This document shows, piece after piece, positions 33,545 to 42,595 of a DNA stretch of 64,000 bases. Each line of letters begins with the position of its first letter. The first letter of the stretch is position 1. The position numbers and the translations under genes are program-made. Origin of the DNA: Rhodopirellula baltica SH 1 (GTDB taxonomy: Bacteria > Planctomycetota > Planctomycetia > Pirellulales > Pirellulaceae); assembly GCF_000196115.1 (NCBI RefSeq), contig NC_005027.1, positions 2,232,001 through 2,296,000 of the forward strand. Reading direction: 5' to 3'. The notes beneath the pieces were generated by a model. The model saw only the letters and a list, made by a program, of their open reading frames with translations, was not told the DNA's origin and did no database searches.

Positions 33545-34447
33545 ATGTCCACCGCTACCGAAGAACGCATTCAATTGGTCGATCCAAGACAAGCGTATGC
33601 GAGACCGCCTTTCAAAGATCAAGAAGCGATGAAGATGCCGGGCAGCACCGAGAAAATGAAACCGCGACCTGATCACGGCGAAGAGAGCTATGAGGGCTCC
33701 GGCAAACTGAAAGGCCTGACCGCATTGATCACCGGTGCAGACAGTGGCATCGGTCGCGCCATTGCCATTTGCTACGCCCGAGAAGGTGCAAACATCGCGA
33801 TCAACTACCTTTCCGAAGACACGGACGCGAAACAGACCGCTGAAGTGGCCAAGCAAGCGGGCGTGGACGTGTCCGTGATACGCGGCGACCTTCGCGAAGA
33901 ATCGTTCTGCAACGAATTGGTGGAGCAGACTCGCCAGGAACACGGTGCGATTGACATTCTCGTGAACAACGCGGCTTACCAGGAAACGGGCAACGATGTC
34001 GATGAGTTTTCAACAGAATTGTTCGATCGAATTTTCAAAACGAACGTCTACGCGCCTTTCTGGCTCTCCCGTGCCGTGATGAAACACTTGCCACCGGGCG
34101 GGAGCATCATCAACACGGTTTCGATCCAGGGTTACGATCCGTCGCCGTATCTTCTGCCCTACGCGTCGACCAAGTCGGCCATGTTGGGAATGACCAAGGG
34201 TCTGGCAAAACTGGCGATGGACCATGGCGTGCGAGTCAACGCGGTCGCACCTGGCCCGGTTTGGACGCCACTGATTCCAGGATCGATGCCCAAAGAGAAG
34301 TTCGAGGAATTCGGTGCAGACAACCTGTTCGGTCGTCCTGCACAACCGATCGAGCTTGCACCGTTGTACGTTTGGTTGGCCAGCCCCGATGCCAGCTACG
34401 TGACCGGTGAAGTCTTCGGGTGCACCGGCGGTCGAACCCCCGTCTGA
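33545..34447 (+). CDS. Short-chain dehydrogenase, YhdF/YhxD (general stress protein 39) type
   Basis: ATG 33545 with CGGAGA upstream. 300 residues, with the ~45-residue polar N-terminal extension typical of this SDR subgroup (PPFKDQEAMKMPGSTEKMKP). Cofactor motif ALITGADSGIGRAIA, NNAAYQ, then the active Ser in NTVSIQG and YASTKSAMLG (Tyr/Lys), ending FGCTGGRTPV. It probably uses NADP(H), and the natural substrate is unknown. The family is induced by general stress in other bacteria. A 12-bp-stem terminator follows. Confidence 0.9.
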   Translation: MSTATEERIQLVDPRQAYARPPFKDQEAMKMPGSTEKMKPRPDHGEESYEGSGKLKGLTALITGADSGIGRAIAICYAREGANIAINYLSEDTDAKQTAEVAKQAGVDVSVIRGDLREESFCNELVEQTRQEHGAIDILVNNAAYQETGNDVDEFSTELFDRIFKTNVYAPFWLSRAVMKHLPPGGSIINTVSIQGYDPSPYLLPYASTKSAMLGMTKGLAKLAMDHGVRVNAVAPGPVWTPLIPGSMPKEKFEEFGADNLFGRPAQPIELAPLYVWLASPDASYVTGEVFGCTGGRTPV

Positions 34448-34498
34448 TTCGGCCGATCCATCGAAACTCAACCGCAGAGTTCAACCTCCAAACCGCAA

Positions 34499-34536
34499 GG
34501 CAGGCTCACCCGTCCGGTGAGCCTGCCGTTCTTTTT
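34499..34536 (+). terminator. Strong terminator between converging genes
   Basis: Perfect 12-bp stem GGCAGGCTCACC / GGTGAGCCTGCC, five-base loop, then GTTCTTTTT. Confidence 0.92.
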
Positions 34537-34879
34537 ACTTCGACGGATCGTGGCCCCAATTCTTCAGGCTGTAGCACCAATCAGTCTCTGAAACATCGCC
34601 ATCGGGTTCTTGCGCAACATGCCGTTTGATGTATCCGCACACCTTCTGCATGTGATCCACTTGTTCGTCTGAAAGATCCGACTTGTTCGTGCGTTTGATC
34701 TCAATGATCTTGCGAGCCGATTGGCGACCAACGGACTCGTCATCGCCATCCTTGGTTTGCCCGACGGATTTGGACTCTTCGGTCTCCAACCAATCCTCAA
34801 TCTCTTTGGGCTGCATGTTCACGAGGTCGTAAAACTCGTCATAAATCTCTTCTTGCTTTTCAGATAGGCTGGTAGCCAT
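34535..34879 (-). CDS. DUF3140 family protein (114 aa)
   Basis: ATG 34879 is chosen over the longer frame because GGAAGG lies seven bases upstream. Highly charged and helical, with YDEFYDLVNMQPKEIEDWLE, then ARKIIEIKRTNKSDLSDEQV and HMQKVCGYIKRHVAQ, matching the DUF3140 pattern ('DFxxxVNMxPxELExWL' ... 'GRxIVxILxKxKxDLTDxD'). Members resemble DNA- or histone-associated small stress proteins of unknown function. It is convergent with the SDR gene across the terminator. Confidence 0.8.
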   Translation of the reverse strand: MATSLSEKQEEIYDEFYDLVNMQPKEIEDWLETEESKSVGQTKDGDDESVGRQSARKIIEIKRTNKSDLSDEQVDHMQKVCGYIKRHVAQEPDGDVSETDWCYSLKNWGHDPSK

Positions 34880-34961
34880 GGTCAAACCTTCCATTGATAG
34901 ATGTATGTGGGGAACGCAAATCACGCCTTCCTCGCCTCAGCCGATTGAATCCGAAACTCAG

Positions 34962-35071
34962 CAGCCTGTTGATTTCCTCAGTCGGAACGCGAACGATTCT
35001 TCACTAGAAATCGTGGGCAGACGCCCATCGGCTGATCGCTCAATCTATGAAACTTGTTCAATCAACAGCCC
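34962..35071. repeat. Divergent relative of the 114-bp repeat
   Basis: Keeps only the ends (CAGCCTGTTGATTT and AATCAACAGCCC); the core is unrelated. It shows that the termini are the conserved unit. Confidence 0.5.
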
Positions 35072-35080
35072 GTCGTCGAT

Positions 35081-36175
35081 TCAGTGCTCTGAAGGTTGGT
35101 TGGGTGTTTGCAAGGAAGCGTAGAAAGCTGCCAAATCGGAACGATCCCGCTTGGACAACTTGTCTGCGATAGGATGCATCAAGCGTGCCGTTCTTGCCCC
35201 ACCGCGAGACCGCTTCTCAAAAAGTTCCAATTGTTGCTGCAGATACCACTTCGACTGCCCCGCCAAGTTGGGATAGTCATCACGACGGTTCTCCGCTTGC
35301 GGTCCGTGGCACTTTTGACAGGACGGGATCTTTCGACCGCGATCACCAACCGTCGCGAGTTCACGCCCTCGTTCAATGGCCGCTTGATCCGCCACATCGT
35401 CGTCAACTCGGGTTCGCACATCGTTCCAGGTCGCTTCGTGATAGTGTTTGGAAAGAGTATCAATCTCCTGATTCGTCAGATCGTGAGACACCGGCATCAT
35501 CGCACCGCTGAATCGTTCGGATGAGCGGAATGCGAGCAATGATTGTCGAAGGTAGCCTTCCGCTTGCCCCGTCAATTGTGGCACCTGCTTGCCCGCTCGG
35601 CTGGCTCCATCCACACCATGGCAATCAATACAAGCTTGAAGGACAGGCAGTTTTGCAATCGCCGCCAAGTCGTCTTCTGTTCGTTCGGCGCGGAAGGTCT
35701 CACGATCCTCTTCCAAAGACTTCCGCAGATAAGCAACCACCGGCCAGACCTCGTCGCCTCGCGCCGGCACGGGCCACGCGGGCATGCCAGCGAACTTGAT
35801 CCCGTGCTGAATGATGTAGTGCAATTCCCTCGGTTCTTTTTCCAACAGTGATCGATCCAACCGCGGCGGTGTCGGCGTCATTCCCCTGGCAACGGGAGGC
35901 TGTTCCTTCCCCGGCAAACCGTGACAGAAACGACAATTGGTTTGAAAAATTTCTTCCCCCAATCGCACATCCCTCAGTTCGCCGTCTTCGGGTGGCTGAG
36001 TCCCTCGAGAGTGAAAACTCACCGATCGGTCGCTCGCGAAATCCAGGAACCAACGCGTGATTTGCCAGTGACCGCTGCTGGCCTTCACCGGAACCACGCC
36101 GCTTATCAATACGACGGTGCCCAGGATGCCCAGAACGATACCTGCGAGCAATGCTCGCTTCCAAGTCAACAGCAT
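35081..36175 (-). CDS. Triheme membrane-anchored cytochrome c
   Basis: 364 residues. One N-terminal membrane segment (about 7-30) anchors a periplasmic domain with three haem c sites: CRFCH (81-85), CIDCH (182-186) and CQKCH (286-290). Each lies in its own cytochrome-c module; Met ligands such as GMPAWP and MMPVSH are visible. It is the last gene of the cytochrome oxidase operon, 42 bp after ctaG. It probably passes electrons from a bc1-like complex to the CuA/haem c subunit II. The three-module layout is longer than the usual mono- or dihaem donor. Confidence 0.88.
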   Translation of the reverse strand: MLLTWKRALLAGIVLGILGTVVLISGVVPVKASSGHWQITRWFLDFASDRSVSFHSRGTQPPEDGELRDVRLGEEIFQTNCRFCHGLPGKEQPPVARGMTPTPPRLDRSLLEKEPRELHYIIQHGIKFAGMPAWPVPARGDEVWPVVAYLRKSLEEDRETFRAERTEDDLAAIAKLPVLQACIDCHGVDGASRAGKQVPQLTGQAEGYLRQSLLAFRSSERFSGAMMPVSHDLTNQEIDTLSKHYHEATWNDVRTRVDDDVADQAAIERGRELATVGDRGRKIPSCQKCHGPQAENRRDDYPNLAGQSKWYLQQQLELFEKRSRGGARTARLMHPIADKLSKRDRSDLAAFYASLQTPNQPSEH

Positions 36176-36217
36176 GAGCCCGCACCATCGCCGTGCGTCG
36201 AAGGACGAAACCTAGAA

Positions 36218-36889
36218 TCAATCATAAGGTGCACACCGATAGTGGTTTTGAAGCGCCGCGACCGAAAATCGCGACGAACGATTCTCGCCATCGCCCACCA
36301 GATCCTTGGTGAGCCACAGTCCACCTGCCAAGAAGGCGATCCCTCCAACCACCAGCATCACCGCCCCACCAAGATGTTGGTCCGTGATGGGATCCAGCCA
36401 AACGGAATGATGATGCGAATAGAGCAGCCTTGGCGAAAGTGTTAGCAACGCACCAAGCAAGGTCATGTGCATGGAAGTCAGCAACAAACCGATCACCCCC
36501 GCCCCGCTGCGAGATGGTGAACGTGGCGACGAACCTCCGAAGGCCGAGATCCAAACCCACACTCCCGCCGCCAAAAACATGGATTGCTCGATCACGAATC
36601 CCAACAATGAGTGGCGAGCGAAATGATGCAGCCCCGGTGCGTGCCACGCCCAAACGATCAACAGTTCACCCACCGAAGCTGGAATTGGCGAAAACAAACT
36701 CGGGACCTTTCCAACCGGGTCCAACCGTGTGCCGGATGCGGCGATCGCCAGCAACGGAGACGCAACCGCAACCACCGCCATATGCAAAGTCATGTGCGCC
36801 GCGAAAGAAACTTGCGCGAGTTCAGGCAACGGCCCCAACCATGCCAGTCCGAGCACAACCCAGCCGAGATTCCACATCCAAAGTTTCAT
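36218..36889 (-). CDS. ctaG: CtaG (caa3-type) cytochrome c oxidase assembly protein
   Basis: 223 residues with about six hydrophobic segments. The CtaG_Caa3 pattern of paired His is present: FAAHMTLHMAVVAVASPLLA, VWAWHAPGLHHFAR and SMHMTLLGALL, with YSHHH near the C-terminus. It is thought to deliver copper or help assemble the oxidase. Its ATG shares one base with the upstream stop (TGATG). This is the caa3 membrane-protein CtaG, unrelated to the Cox11-type protein of the same name. Confidence 0.88.
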   Translation of the reverse strand: MKLWMWNLGWVVLGLAWLGPLPELAQVSFAAHMTLHMAVVAVASPLLAIAASGTRLDPVGKVPSLFSPIPASVGELLIVWAWHAPGLHHFARHSLLGFVIEQSMFLAAGVWVWISAFGGSSPRSPSRSGAGVIGLLLTSMHMTLLGALLTLSPRLLYSHHHSVWLDPITDQHLGGAVMLVVGGIAFLAGGLWLTKDLVGDGENRSSRFSVAALQNHYRCAPYD

Positions 36890-37302
36890 CAGTCACAACT
36901 CCCCACCAAGAGGAAAACCAAGACGGTGAAGCAAGTCGCAACAAAGCTCAGCGATGACAACAAGAACGCGGTGAAGCCCAGGAAGTGTGTTCGGTCCGTG
37001 GGATCGTCAAAGTCATACGGTATCGGCGGATCGGCACGTCGAAAATTTCGATAGCTCAACCATCCCACCCAAACGATCGCGAAAATTGCAATTGCCGTAA
37101 AAATCCCGACGGCTACCTGCAACGGCACCAGGTCTCCGTCGCCGCCTTTCTCGCACCAAATCGCGACGGTGATGTAGCACGCCAAAAAATGAACGGCCCA
37201 AACCAATGGAGAAATCGCGATCCACCACAATCGTTTCTTCATCGGGCGTGGTCGCCCATCATCATGCAGGGGTACCGGTTGCTGGTTTGTGCTCTCATCC
37301 AT
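36889..37302 (-). CDS. Small membrane subunit/assembly protein of the oxidase operon (137 aa)
   Basis: ATG 37302 shares one base with the ctaDE stop (TGATG), and its stop shares one base with ctaG. A longer open frame up to 37854 only shadows ctaDE. Three hydrophobic helices are visible: WIAISPLVWAVHFLACYITV, VAVGIFTAIAIFAIVWVGWL, and a C-terminal FLLSSLSFVATCFTVLVFLL. The conserved 'SPLVWAVHFLxCY' is often seen next to caa3 oxidases. It may replace subunit IV, and is otherwise uncharacterised. Confidence 0.75.
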   Translation of the reverse strand: MDESTNQQPVPLHDDGRPRPMKKRLWWIAISPLVWAVHFLACYITVAIWCEKGGDGDLVPLQVAVGIFTAIAIFAIVWVGWLSYRNFRRADPPIPYDFDDPTDRTHFLGFTAFLLSSLSFVATCFTVLVFLLVGSCD

Positions 37303-39803
37303 CAGGCCACCCACGGAAAAAGTGCCAGCACCGATCCGGTGATCACGACGGTCAGCAGGAGGAAATGCCAAGCCAAGGTGACGTTGACGATATCCGCGTC
37401 GTGCTTGGCATCCATCTTTCCAAACAGGCGCCGCGCGATGCAGTAAACCAACATCGTGCCGCCAAGCACCAAATGCACCACCGTCCACAACACCAACACG
37501 CCGGTTGTTGAACTGTAGACGTGCACGGTCGGATCCATGCCATTGGAATACGGCCCCCAAACAAGTGCCGCACCGGACGCCATTGCTATCGCGACGGCCA
37601 ACAGACTCGATGCATAAAACCCGATTGGTTGATCGCGGCGATTCAGACGACGAGCCATCACGACCAAGCACCATGCGACGACTGCCAGGCCGACGGACAC
37701 CAACGGCCAGAATGTTCCGGCACCGACAACCGGCTCGCCATTCCACTGCGTCGGCGGGAAGTCTTCGTGAACGGTCCAGTAAAAGAAGTATCCAAAGACC
37801 AGCGAAATAAATGCGGTCATGTCGCCCAGCATCGTAATAAACATCGCCCACCAACCCACCGCCGCAGGCCCCGATACATACAGCGGCAACGATTGGCCCA
37901 AGCCAACTGGTTTGGTTTCCTTTTCAGGGATCTCAGCAGTTCCGGTCCACAACCAAGTCACAATGGTCCCGAACGAAAGCACACTGCAACAACCGGCCGG
38001 GATCCACCAGTGATAGGTCGAGAAGATGAACACTCCACCGGTGAACACCGCTGCCCAAAAAGGCAAGAACGATGGCCCGGGAACACGCAAACAATGCATC
38101 AATTCCGCATCGACCGCACTGGTCACCAACGTTTCCCGCCGTCCTTCCTCCGCATCGGCCAGATAGAACTTGCCGGCATCAATATCGGCCAACAAATTCT
38201 CCTGCTCCCACAACGGGTACCGCGACTCGATGATTGGAATCGAGCGAATTCCCCAGGGCAGATCCGGGACTTCACCGCTCCACTCCAGCGTCCCTGCGTT
38301 CCAGATGTTTCGAGGTACGAAAGGTTGTTTCCCCTTGGGACGAAACACATCCCAAAGCAAAACCAGGAATCCGGCTCCCAAACCAAACGCGCCGATCGAT
38401 GAAATCAGATTGGGCAGCTCGAATCCCATTCCGCCGGGGAAGGTGTAGACGCGGCGAGGCATCCCCATCAAACCCGCGATGTGCATCGGAAAGAACGCAA
38501 CGTTGAAACCGATCAACATCAACCAAAACGTGATGTTGCCCAACCGTTCGGAAAGTCGTTTCCCGGTTACAAACGGGTAGTAGTAATAGAATCCGGCGAC
38601 AATCGGAAAGATCGTTCCGCCGATCAACACGTAGTGCAAGTGGCCGACGATGAAGTACGTGTCATGGGCTTGATAGTCAAACGGAGCGATCGCGACCATC
38701 ACGCCGGTCAGCCCACCAATGATGAACGTCGCCAACCCGGCCAGCACGAACTTGAGACAAGCATTGCGTTGAACACGCCCAACCAACAGCGTTGCAATGA
38801 AGCAAAAGATCTGCACACCGGTGGGGATCGCCACGGCTTCGGACGCAGCGGAAAAGATCCCGATCGAAATCCCCGGCAAACCGGTCGTGAACATGTGGTG
38901 CACCCACAATCCAAAACTGAGGAACCCCGTCCCCACGGCCGCCAAAATGATCCAACCGTATCCAGCCATCGGTGTGCGAGCGAACGTCGGAACCATCATC
39001 GCAATCAATGCGATGGAAGGCAGAAAAACGATGTAGACCTCGGGGTGCCCGAAGATCCAAAACAAGTGCTGCCACAACATCGGATCCCCGCCCCGCTCGA
39101 CATCAAAGAACGGCCAATCCATCGCCCGCTCCAGTTCCATCAGCAAATCGCCAGCGATCAATGGCGGAAAGGCGAACAGAATCATCACCGCCACCACCAG
39201 GATGTACCAAGCGTAGAGCGGAATCAGATTCAATCGCATGCCTGGTGGTCGGCACTTCAAGACGCCGACAATCAACTCCACCGCCGCCGCGATGGACGCG
39301 ATTTCAATGAACGACAATCCCAACAACCAAATGTCGGGCCCAATGCCGTCTTGGTACTCCGTTGTCATCGGTGGATACATGAACCAGCCGCCGCGAGGTC
39401 CAACGCCAAAGAACAAAGAACCGCAAACGAAGACGCCGCCAATCAGAAAGCACCAATACCCGTACGCAGACAACCTCGGAAATGGAAGATCACGTGCTCC
39501 CAACATCTGGGGAAGCAACATGATCGAGATTGCTTCTAAGATTGGCACCGCAAACAAAAACATCATCACGCTGCCGTGCATGGTGAAGATCTGGTTGTAC
39601 TGGTCCGGCGTCAGCCAATCGTTGTCCGGCAACGCTAACTGAACACGCATGATCAGCGCCAACACGCCACCAAACAAAAAGAACCCAAACGCGGTGAGCG
39701 TGTACCACAGCCCAACTTCGCTGTTGTTGACCGCCGACCAATAACGCCAACCTTTGGGTGTCTCCCATGCTTTCAACAATCGATCCGCTCTCGGGTCGTT
39801 CAC
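37302..39803 (-). CDS. ctaD: Cytochrome c oxidase subunit I fused to subunit III
   Basis: 833 residues from a GTG (39803) overlapping the ctaC stop by four bases. Residues 1-~560 are subunit I: the HGSVMMFLF haem a ligand region, the CuB site WIFGHPEVYIVFLP and WVHHMF, the K-channel, and HDTYFIVGHLHYVLIGG for haem a3. After a soluble linker, residues ~600-833 carry subunit III: LGDMTAFISLVFGYFFYWTV, the WTVVHLVLGG segment and a terminal NVTLAWHFLLLTVVI. I-III fusions occur in some caa3-type oxidases. It pumps protons while reducing O2. Confidence 0.92.
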   Translation of the reverse strand: MNDPRADRLLKAWETPKGWRYWSAVNNSEVGLWYTLTAFGFFLFGGVLALIMRVQLALPDNDWLTPDQYNQIFTMHGSVMMFLFAVPILEAISIMLLPQMLGARDLPFPRLSAYGYWCFLIGGVFVCGSLFFGVGPRGGWFMYPPMTTEYQDGIGPDIWLLGLSFIEIASIAAAVELIVGVLKCRPPGMRLNLIPLYAWYILVVAVMILFAFPPLIAGDLLMELERAMDWPFFDVERGGDPMLWQHLFWIFGHPEVYIVFLPSIALIAMMVPTFARTPMAGYGWIILAAVGTGFLSFGLWVHHMFTTGLPGISIGIFSAASEAVAIPTGVQIFCFIATLLVGRVQRNACLKFVLAGLATFIIGGLTGVMVAIAPFDYQAHDTYFIVGHLHYVLIGGTIFPIVAGFYYYYPFVTGKRLSERLGNITFWLMLIGFNVAFFPMHIAGLMGMPRRVYTFPGGMGFELPNLISSIGAFGLGAGFLVLLWDVFRPKGKQPFVPRNIWNAGTLEWSGEVPDLPWGIRSIPIIESRYPLWEQENLLADIDAGKFYLADAEEGRRETLVTSAVDAELMHCLRVPGPSFLPFWAAVFTGGVFIFSTYHWWIPAGCCSVLSFGTIVTWLWTGTAEIPEKETKPVGLGQSLPLYVSGPAAVGWWAMFITMLGDMTAFISLVFGYFFYWTVHEDFPPTQWNGEPVVGAGTFWPLVSVGLAVVAWCLVVMARRLNRRDQPIGFYASSLLAVAIAMASGAALVWGPYSNGMDPTVHVYSSTTGVLVLWTVVHLVLGGTMLVYCIARRLFGKMDAKHDADIVNVTLAWHFLLLTVVITGSVLALFPWVA

Positions 39804-40732
39804 TTCAATTCCCCCAAGTACCGAACCAAAGATCGCAGTTCGTCATCGGCAAACGCTTCGAACGCAGGCATCTCCACGCCAGGTTTGACGCGATGGGTTT
39901 CCTTGATCCACCGAGTCAAATTGTCCGCGTTGTTTGGCAGCACCGACGCACCAATGCTCCGGCGACTTCCAAAGTGCGTCAGGTCAGGTCCGACAACCCC
40001 ATCTGCGGATGTCCCACGAATCGCATGACAGGCACCACAACCGGCGGCTTCGAAGACTTCCCGTCCGGCCTCTGCTACATCAGACCCCGACACCGCGGGC
40101 AATGCCTGTTGGTGTAGCCATGCGTCGAATTCCTCACGCGACTGAACGATCACATCAAACGCCATCTGAGTATGGGCTTCACCACAATATTCAGCGCATA
40201 CACCGCGAAAAACGCCGACTCGTGTTGGATGCAACTTCAACCGATTTTCGCGACCTGGCATCATGTCGACCTTGCCTCCGAGCGAAGGAATCCAAAACGC
40301 ATGGATCACGTCTTCGCTTTTGAGTTTGAATTCAACCGGTTCGTTCACCGGCAAGTGAATTTCGTTGGCCGTTTCAATTTTTTTCCCGTCGGGCATCCGG
40401 TAGTTGACTCGCCACCACCATCGAACCCCTGAAACCTCGACTACTTGGCTGCCTTCGGGTGCCGGACGTTGAAGTTCAGGCAACATCGCCAATCCATACG
40501 TCAACAACGCCGTCAGAACGATGGTTGGGAAAACCGCTCCGCCGCCGATCACCAGCATTCTTGTTTTTTTCTGGTCGTGTTCGCCGGGAACCACCATCGC
40601 GTAGACCGCCAAACCAACCACGATCAGCCAGATCAAAGTTCCGCCGATCAACATCACCCAAAACAACTCCGCAATTGATTCGGCGCCGACACCGGCGTGA
40701 TCGAGAGCGGACTGAGATTGAGCGAAGGTCAT
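39800..40732 (-). CDS. ctaC: Cytochrome c oxidase subunit II with fused cytochrome c domain (caa3)
   Basis: ATG 40732 (MTFAQSQSALD); a further 58 codons upstream are open but look non-coding. Two membrane helices (about 22-47 and 58-85) are followed by a periplasmic cupredoxin with the CuA ligands His144, Cys179, Glu181, Cys183, His187 and Met190 (VCAEYCGEAHTQM). A C-terminal cytochrome c has CGACH (232-236) and a Met in GVEMPAFEAF. This is the electron entry of a caa3-type oxidase and the first gene of the operon ctaC-ctaDE-137aa-ctaG-triheme cytochrome. Confidence 0.92.
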   Translation of the reverse strand: MTFAQSQSALDHAGVGAESIAELFWVMLIGGTLIWLIVVGLAVYAMVVPGEHDQKKTRMLVIGGGAVFPTIVLTALLTYGLAMLPELQRPAPEGSQVVEVSGVRWWWRVNYRMPDGKKIETANEIHLPVNEPVEFKLKSEDVIHAFWIPSLGGKVDMMPGRENRLKLHPTRVGVFRGVCAEYCGEAHTQMAFDVIVQSREEFDAWLHQQALPAVSGSDVAEAGREVFEAAGCGACHAIRGTSADGVVGPDLTHFGSRRSIGASVLPNNADNLTRWIKETHRVKPGVEMPAFEAFADDELRSLVRYLGELK

Positions 40733-40900
40733 AGACTTGGTCGGTTTAGGCTCAGTTGGATTGCAATTCGTCCGTTCACGAGCATCCGTTTGGCAGAACG
40801 GATGCCTTACCGGACTGCGGCATTCCGCAGCAATCTGCATGCCAGCAGGCAAACTCCAAGACCGTTCGGCTTGCCGATCCGACGGGTGCAAGCTGGCATC

Positions 40901-40916
40901 GGGCACACGTTTTGCT
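40901..40916 (+). promoter_or_regulatory. Possible sigma-54-type promoter before mgtC-like gene
   Basis: GGGCACACGTTTTGCT: GG-N10-GC spacing with GGCAC and TTGCT intact. Only 14 bases separate GC from ATG 40930, so a transcript would be nearly leaderless; this could be chance. Confidence 0.35.
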
Positions 40917-40929
40917 CGACCATCGCCGC

Positions 40930-41448
40930 ATGTTAGACAGCCTCGACATCACACAACTGCAGACGATTGCCACCGCTGGTGGCTTGGGTGCGCTGCTTGG
41001 AATTGAACGCGAGTTCGCTCGCAAACCCGCTGGTATCCGAACGCACATTTTTGTGTGTGCCGGAGCATCCATGATGATGCTTCTGGCTCAGGAAGCGGTG
41101 AACCATTTCCAAGAATTGGAGCCCGATTCGATGCTCAGCGCCGACCCAATTCGCGTGCTTCAAGCGATCGTGGTGGGCATCAGCTTCTTAGGTGCCGGCA
41201 CGATCGTGCACCAGAAAGGAGAACAGGTGGAAGGACTGACAACCGCTGCGAGCATCTTCTTGACCGCAGGCATTGGCGTTGCCACCGCAGTCGAGCGAGT
41301 GGCACTCGCTACCAGCGTTGCGGTGGCAGCCGTCTTCGTGCTGTTGGTCGTAGGATACGTGGAGAGTCGCATTGCACGCTGGGTGCATCGCAAGTGTGAA
41401 TCAAACTTAAAGAACGATCAAAACGACGCTTCCTCGAATCGTTGTTAG
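40930..41448 (+). CDS. MgtC/SapB family membrane protein
   Basis: 172 residues from ATG 40930 (MLDSLDITQLQ); the longer frame upstream has no hydrophobic or family character. About four membrane helices with the MgtC signature ALLGIEREFARKPAGIRTHIFV, ISFLGAGTIVHQKGEQVEGLTTAASIF split over residues ~80-110, and a short polar C-terminus. The family is linked to Mg2+ limitation and ATP synthase modulation; this short form lacks the C-terminal ACT-like domain of MgtC proper. It is convergent with dedA. Confidence 0.85.
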   Translation: MLDSLDITQLQTIATAGGLGALLGIEREFARKPAGIRTHIFVCAGASMMMLLAQEAVNHFQELEPDSMLSADPIRVLQAIVVGISFLGAGTIVHQKGEQVEGLTTAASIFLTAGIGVATAVERVALATSVAVAAVFVLLVVGYVESRIARWVHRKCESNLKNDQNDASSNRC

Positions 41449-41472
41449 TTCGCGAGCTCTTTCGTCACCATG

Positions 41473-42093
41473 TCATCCAACCGATGTGGAACCACGTCGC
41501 CCACGATGTTGCTGGATCAAACGGTAAATCCAAATTGCCAACATCACTGCGATGACTCCTGAACTCACCCAACTGAGCGGACCAGCCAGATCGCCGTAGT
41601 TCTTCCCCAGCCACAAACCAATCACCGCCAAAAGCGTCGTCCAAGCGACCGTTCCAACAGCCGTGTAAGCAGAAAACTTCATTGGCGGCATCTCCGCGAA
41701 ACCTGCTGGAACACTGATGAGCGTTCGAAGCCCAGGTATCAGCCGGCACAAAAGAACCGCTGCGGCTCCCCACTGCTCGAACCAGCGATCGACTTGATCG
41801 ATATCCTTGCGCGTGATGGTCAACCAGGCTCCGTGTTTGTCCAACCACGTTGCCAGTCGTTCCTTCCCGATTCGCCGAGCAACCCAGTACCACGCCCAGG
41901 CTCCAGCAAACGATCCAATGCTCCCCGAGACAACAACCGCGACGAAAGAAGATTGCCCCTGGCTGACTGAGTAGCCAGCCCATGGCATCACCAATTCGGA
42001 CGGAATTGGCGGGAACACGTTTTCCAACAGCATCAGCATTCCTACGCCGAATGCATCAAACTGCTCCAAAATCGTCTCGATCCACTGATCCAT
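41473..42093 (-). CDS. DedA family membrane protein
   Basis: 206 residues. DedA/SNARE-associated motifs: ENVFPPIPSELVMPWAGYS (re-entrant loop), SIGSFAGAWAWYWVARRIGK, and CRLIPGLRTLISVPAGFAEMPPMKF, plus two C-terminal helices. The family includes lipid flippases (undecaprenyl phosphate or phospholipid) needed for envelope homeostasis. The conserved E...R/P-G-x-R residues are present, so it should be active. It is 31 bp downstream of the receiver-domain gene and may share its transcript. Confidence 0.87.
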   Translation of the reverse strand: MDQWIETILEQFDAFGVGMLMLLENVFPPIPSELVMPWAGYSVSQGQSSFVAVVVSGSIGSFAGAWAWYWVARRIGKERLATWLDKHGAWLTITRKDIDQVDRWFEQWGAAAVLLCRLIPGLRTLISVPAGFAEMPPMKFSAYTAVGTVAWTTLLAVIGLWLGKNYGDLAGPLSWVSSGVIAVMLAIWIYRLIQQHRGRRGSTSVG

Positions 42094-42124
42094 AACTGAT
42101 CAAAAGCTAACAAGTTTGGTCGGT

Positions 42125-42595
42125 TCAAAAACAGATTCGTCGACCATCCGAGAATCGTTCATGCAACCAACGACTGGTCGCAATCATCTTCAGAGTGACA
42201 CTCAAACGAGTGACAGAGATCGGCTTCGGCAGAAAGTACACACCGACATACCGCCGAGCTTTGCGAGCGATCGCTTTGCTTCCCAGTGTGCTCGTCACAA
42301 TCACGGGCATCGTCGCAACTCGTTGGTCTTTCGATCGCCGCATGGCGTCGACCAAATCAAAGCCGCTCCAATTTGGCATCTCAATATCGGTGATCACTGC
42401 GTCAATGGTTTGTTTGGATAGTAGCCTAAAAGCCTCGCGACCATCCGCCGCCTGAACACTTTCCACTTGAAGGTTACGCAGAACCCGAGAAATGATCGTT
42501 CGCATCACCGCCACGTCATCGACGACGAGGACATTTCTCATACCGATTGCCGGCAACGGCAATTCGTGGGCGACCTGCACATTCAATTCAACCAT
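42125..42595 (-). CDS. CheY-like single-domain response regulator
   Basis: 156 residues: an 18-residue N-terminal tail then one receiver domain. Acidic pocket Asp26-Asp27 (LVVDDVAVMR), phosphoacceptor Asp70 (VITDIEMPNWSGFDL), Thr101 (MPVIVTST) and Lys124 (FLPKPIS). It has no output domain. The start overlaps the deaminase stop by eight bases, so the two are co-translated, an unusual pairing. An alternative start at 42541 would remove the tail. Its partner kinase is not in the window. Confidence 0.85.
   Translation of the reverse strand: MVELNVQVAHELPLPAIGMRNVLVVDDVAVMRTIISRVLRNLQVESVQAADGREAFRLLSKQTIDAVITDIEMPNWSGFDLVDAMRRSKDQRVATMPVIVTSTLGSKAIARKARRYVGVYFLPKPISVTRLSVTLKMIATSRWLHERFSDGRRICF

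Noticed and set aside
36889-37854. A 321-codon frame covering the small oxidase gene
   Set aside because: The first 184 codons are antiframe to ctaDE and Arg-rich; the real gene starts at 37302 with a TGATG overlap.
40733-40906. 58-codon N-terminal extension of ctaC
   Set aside because: Composition is unlike a signal peptide, and the two membrane helices of subunit II begin after ATG 40732.
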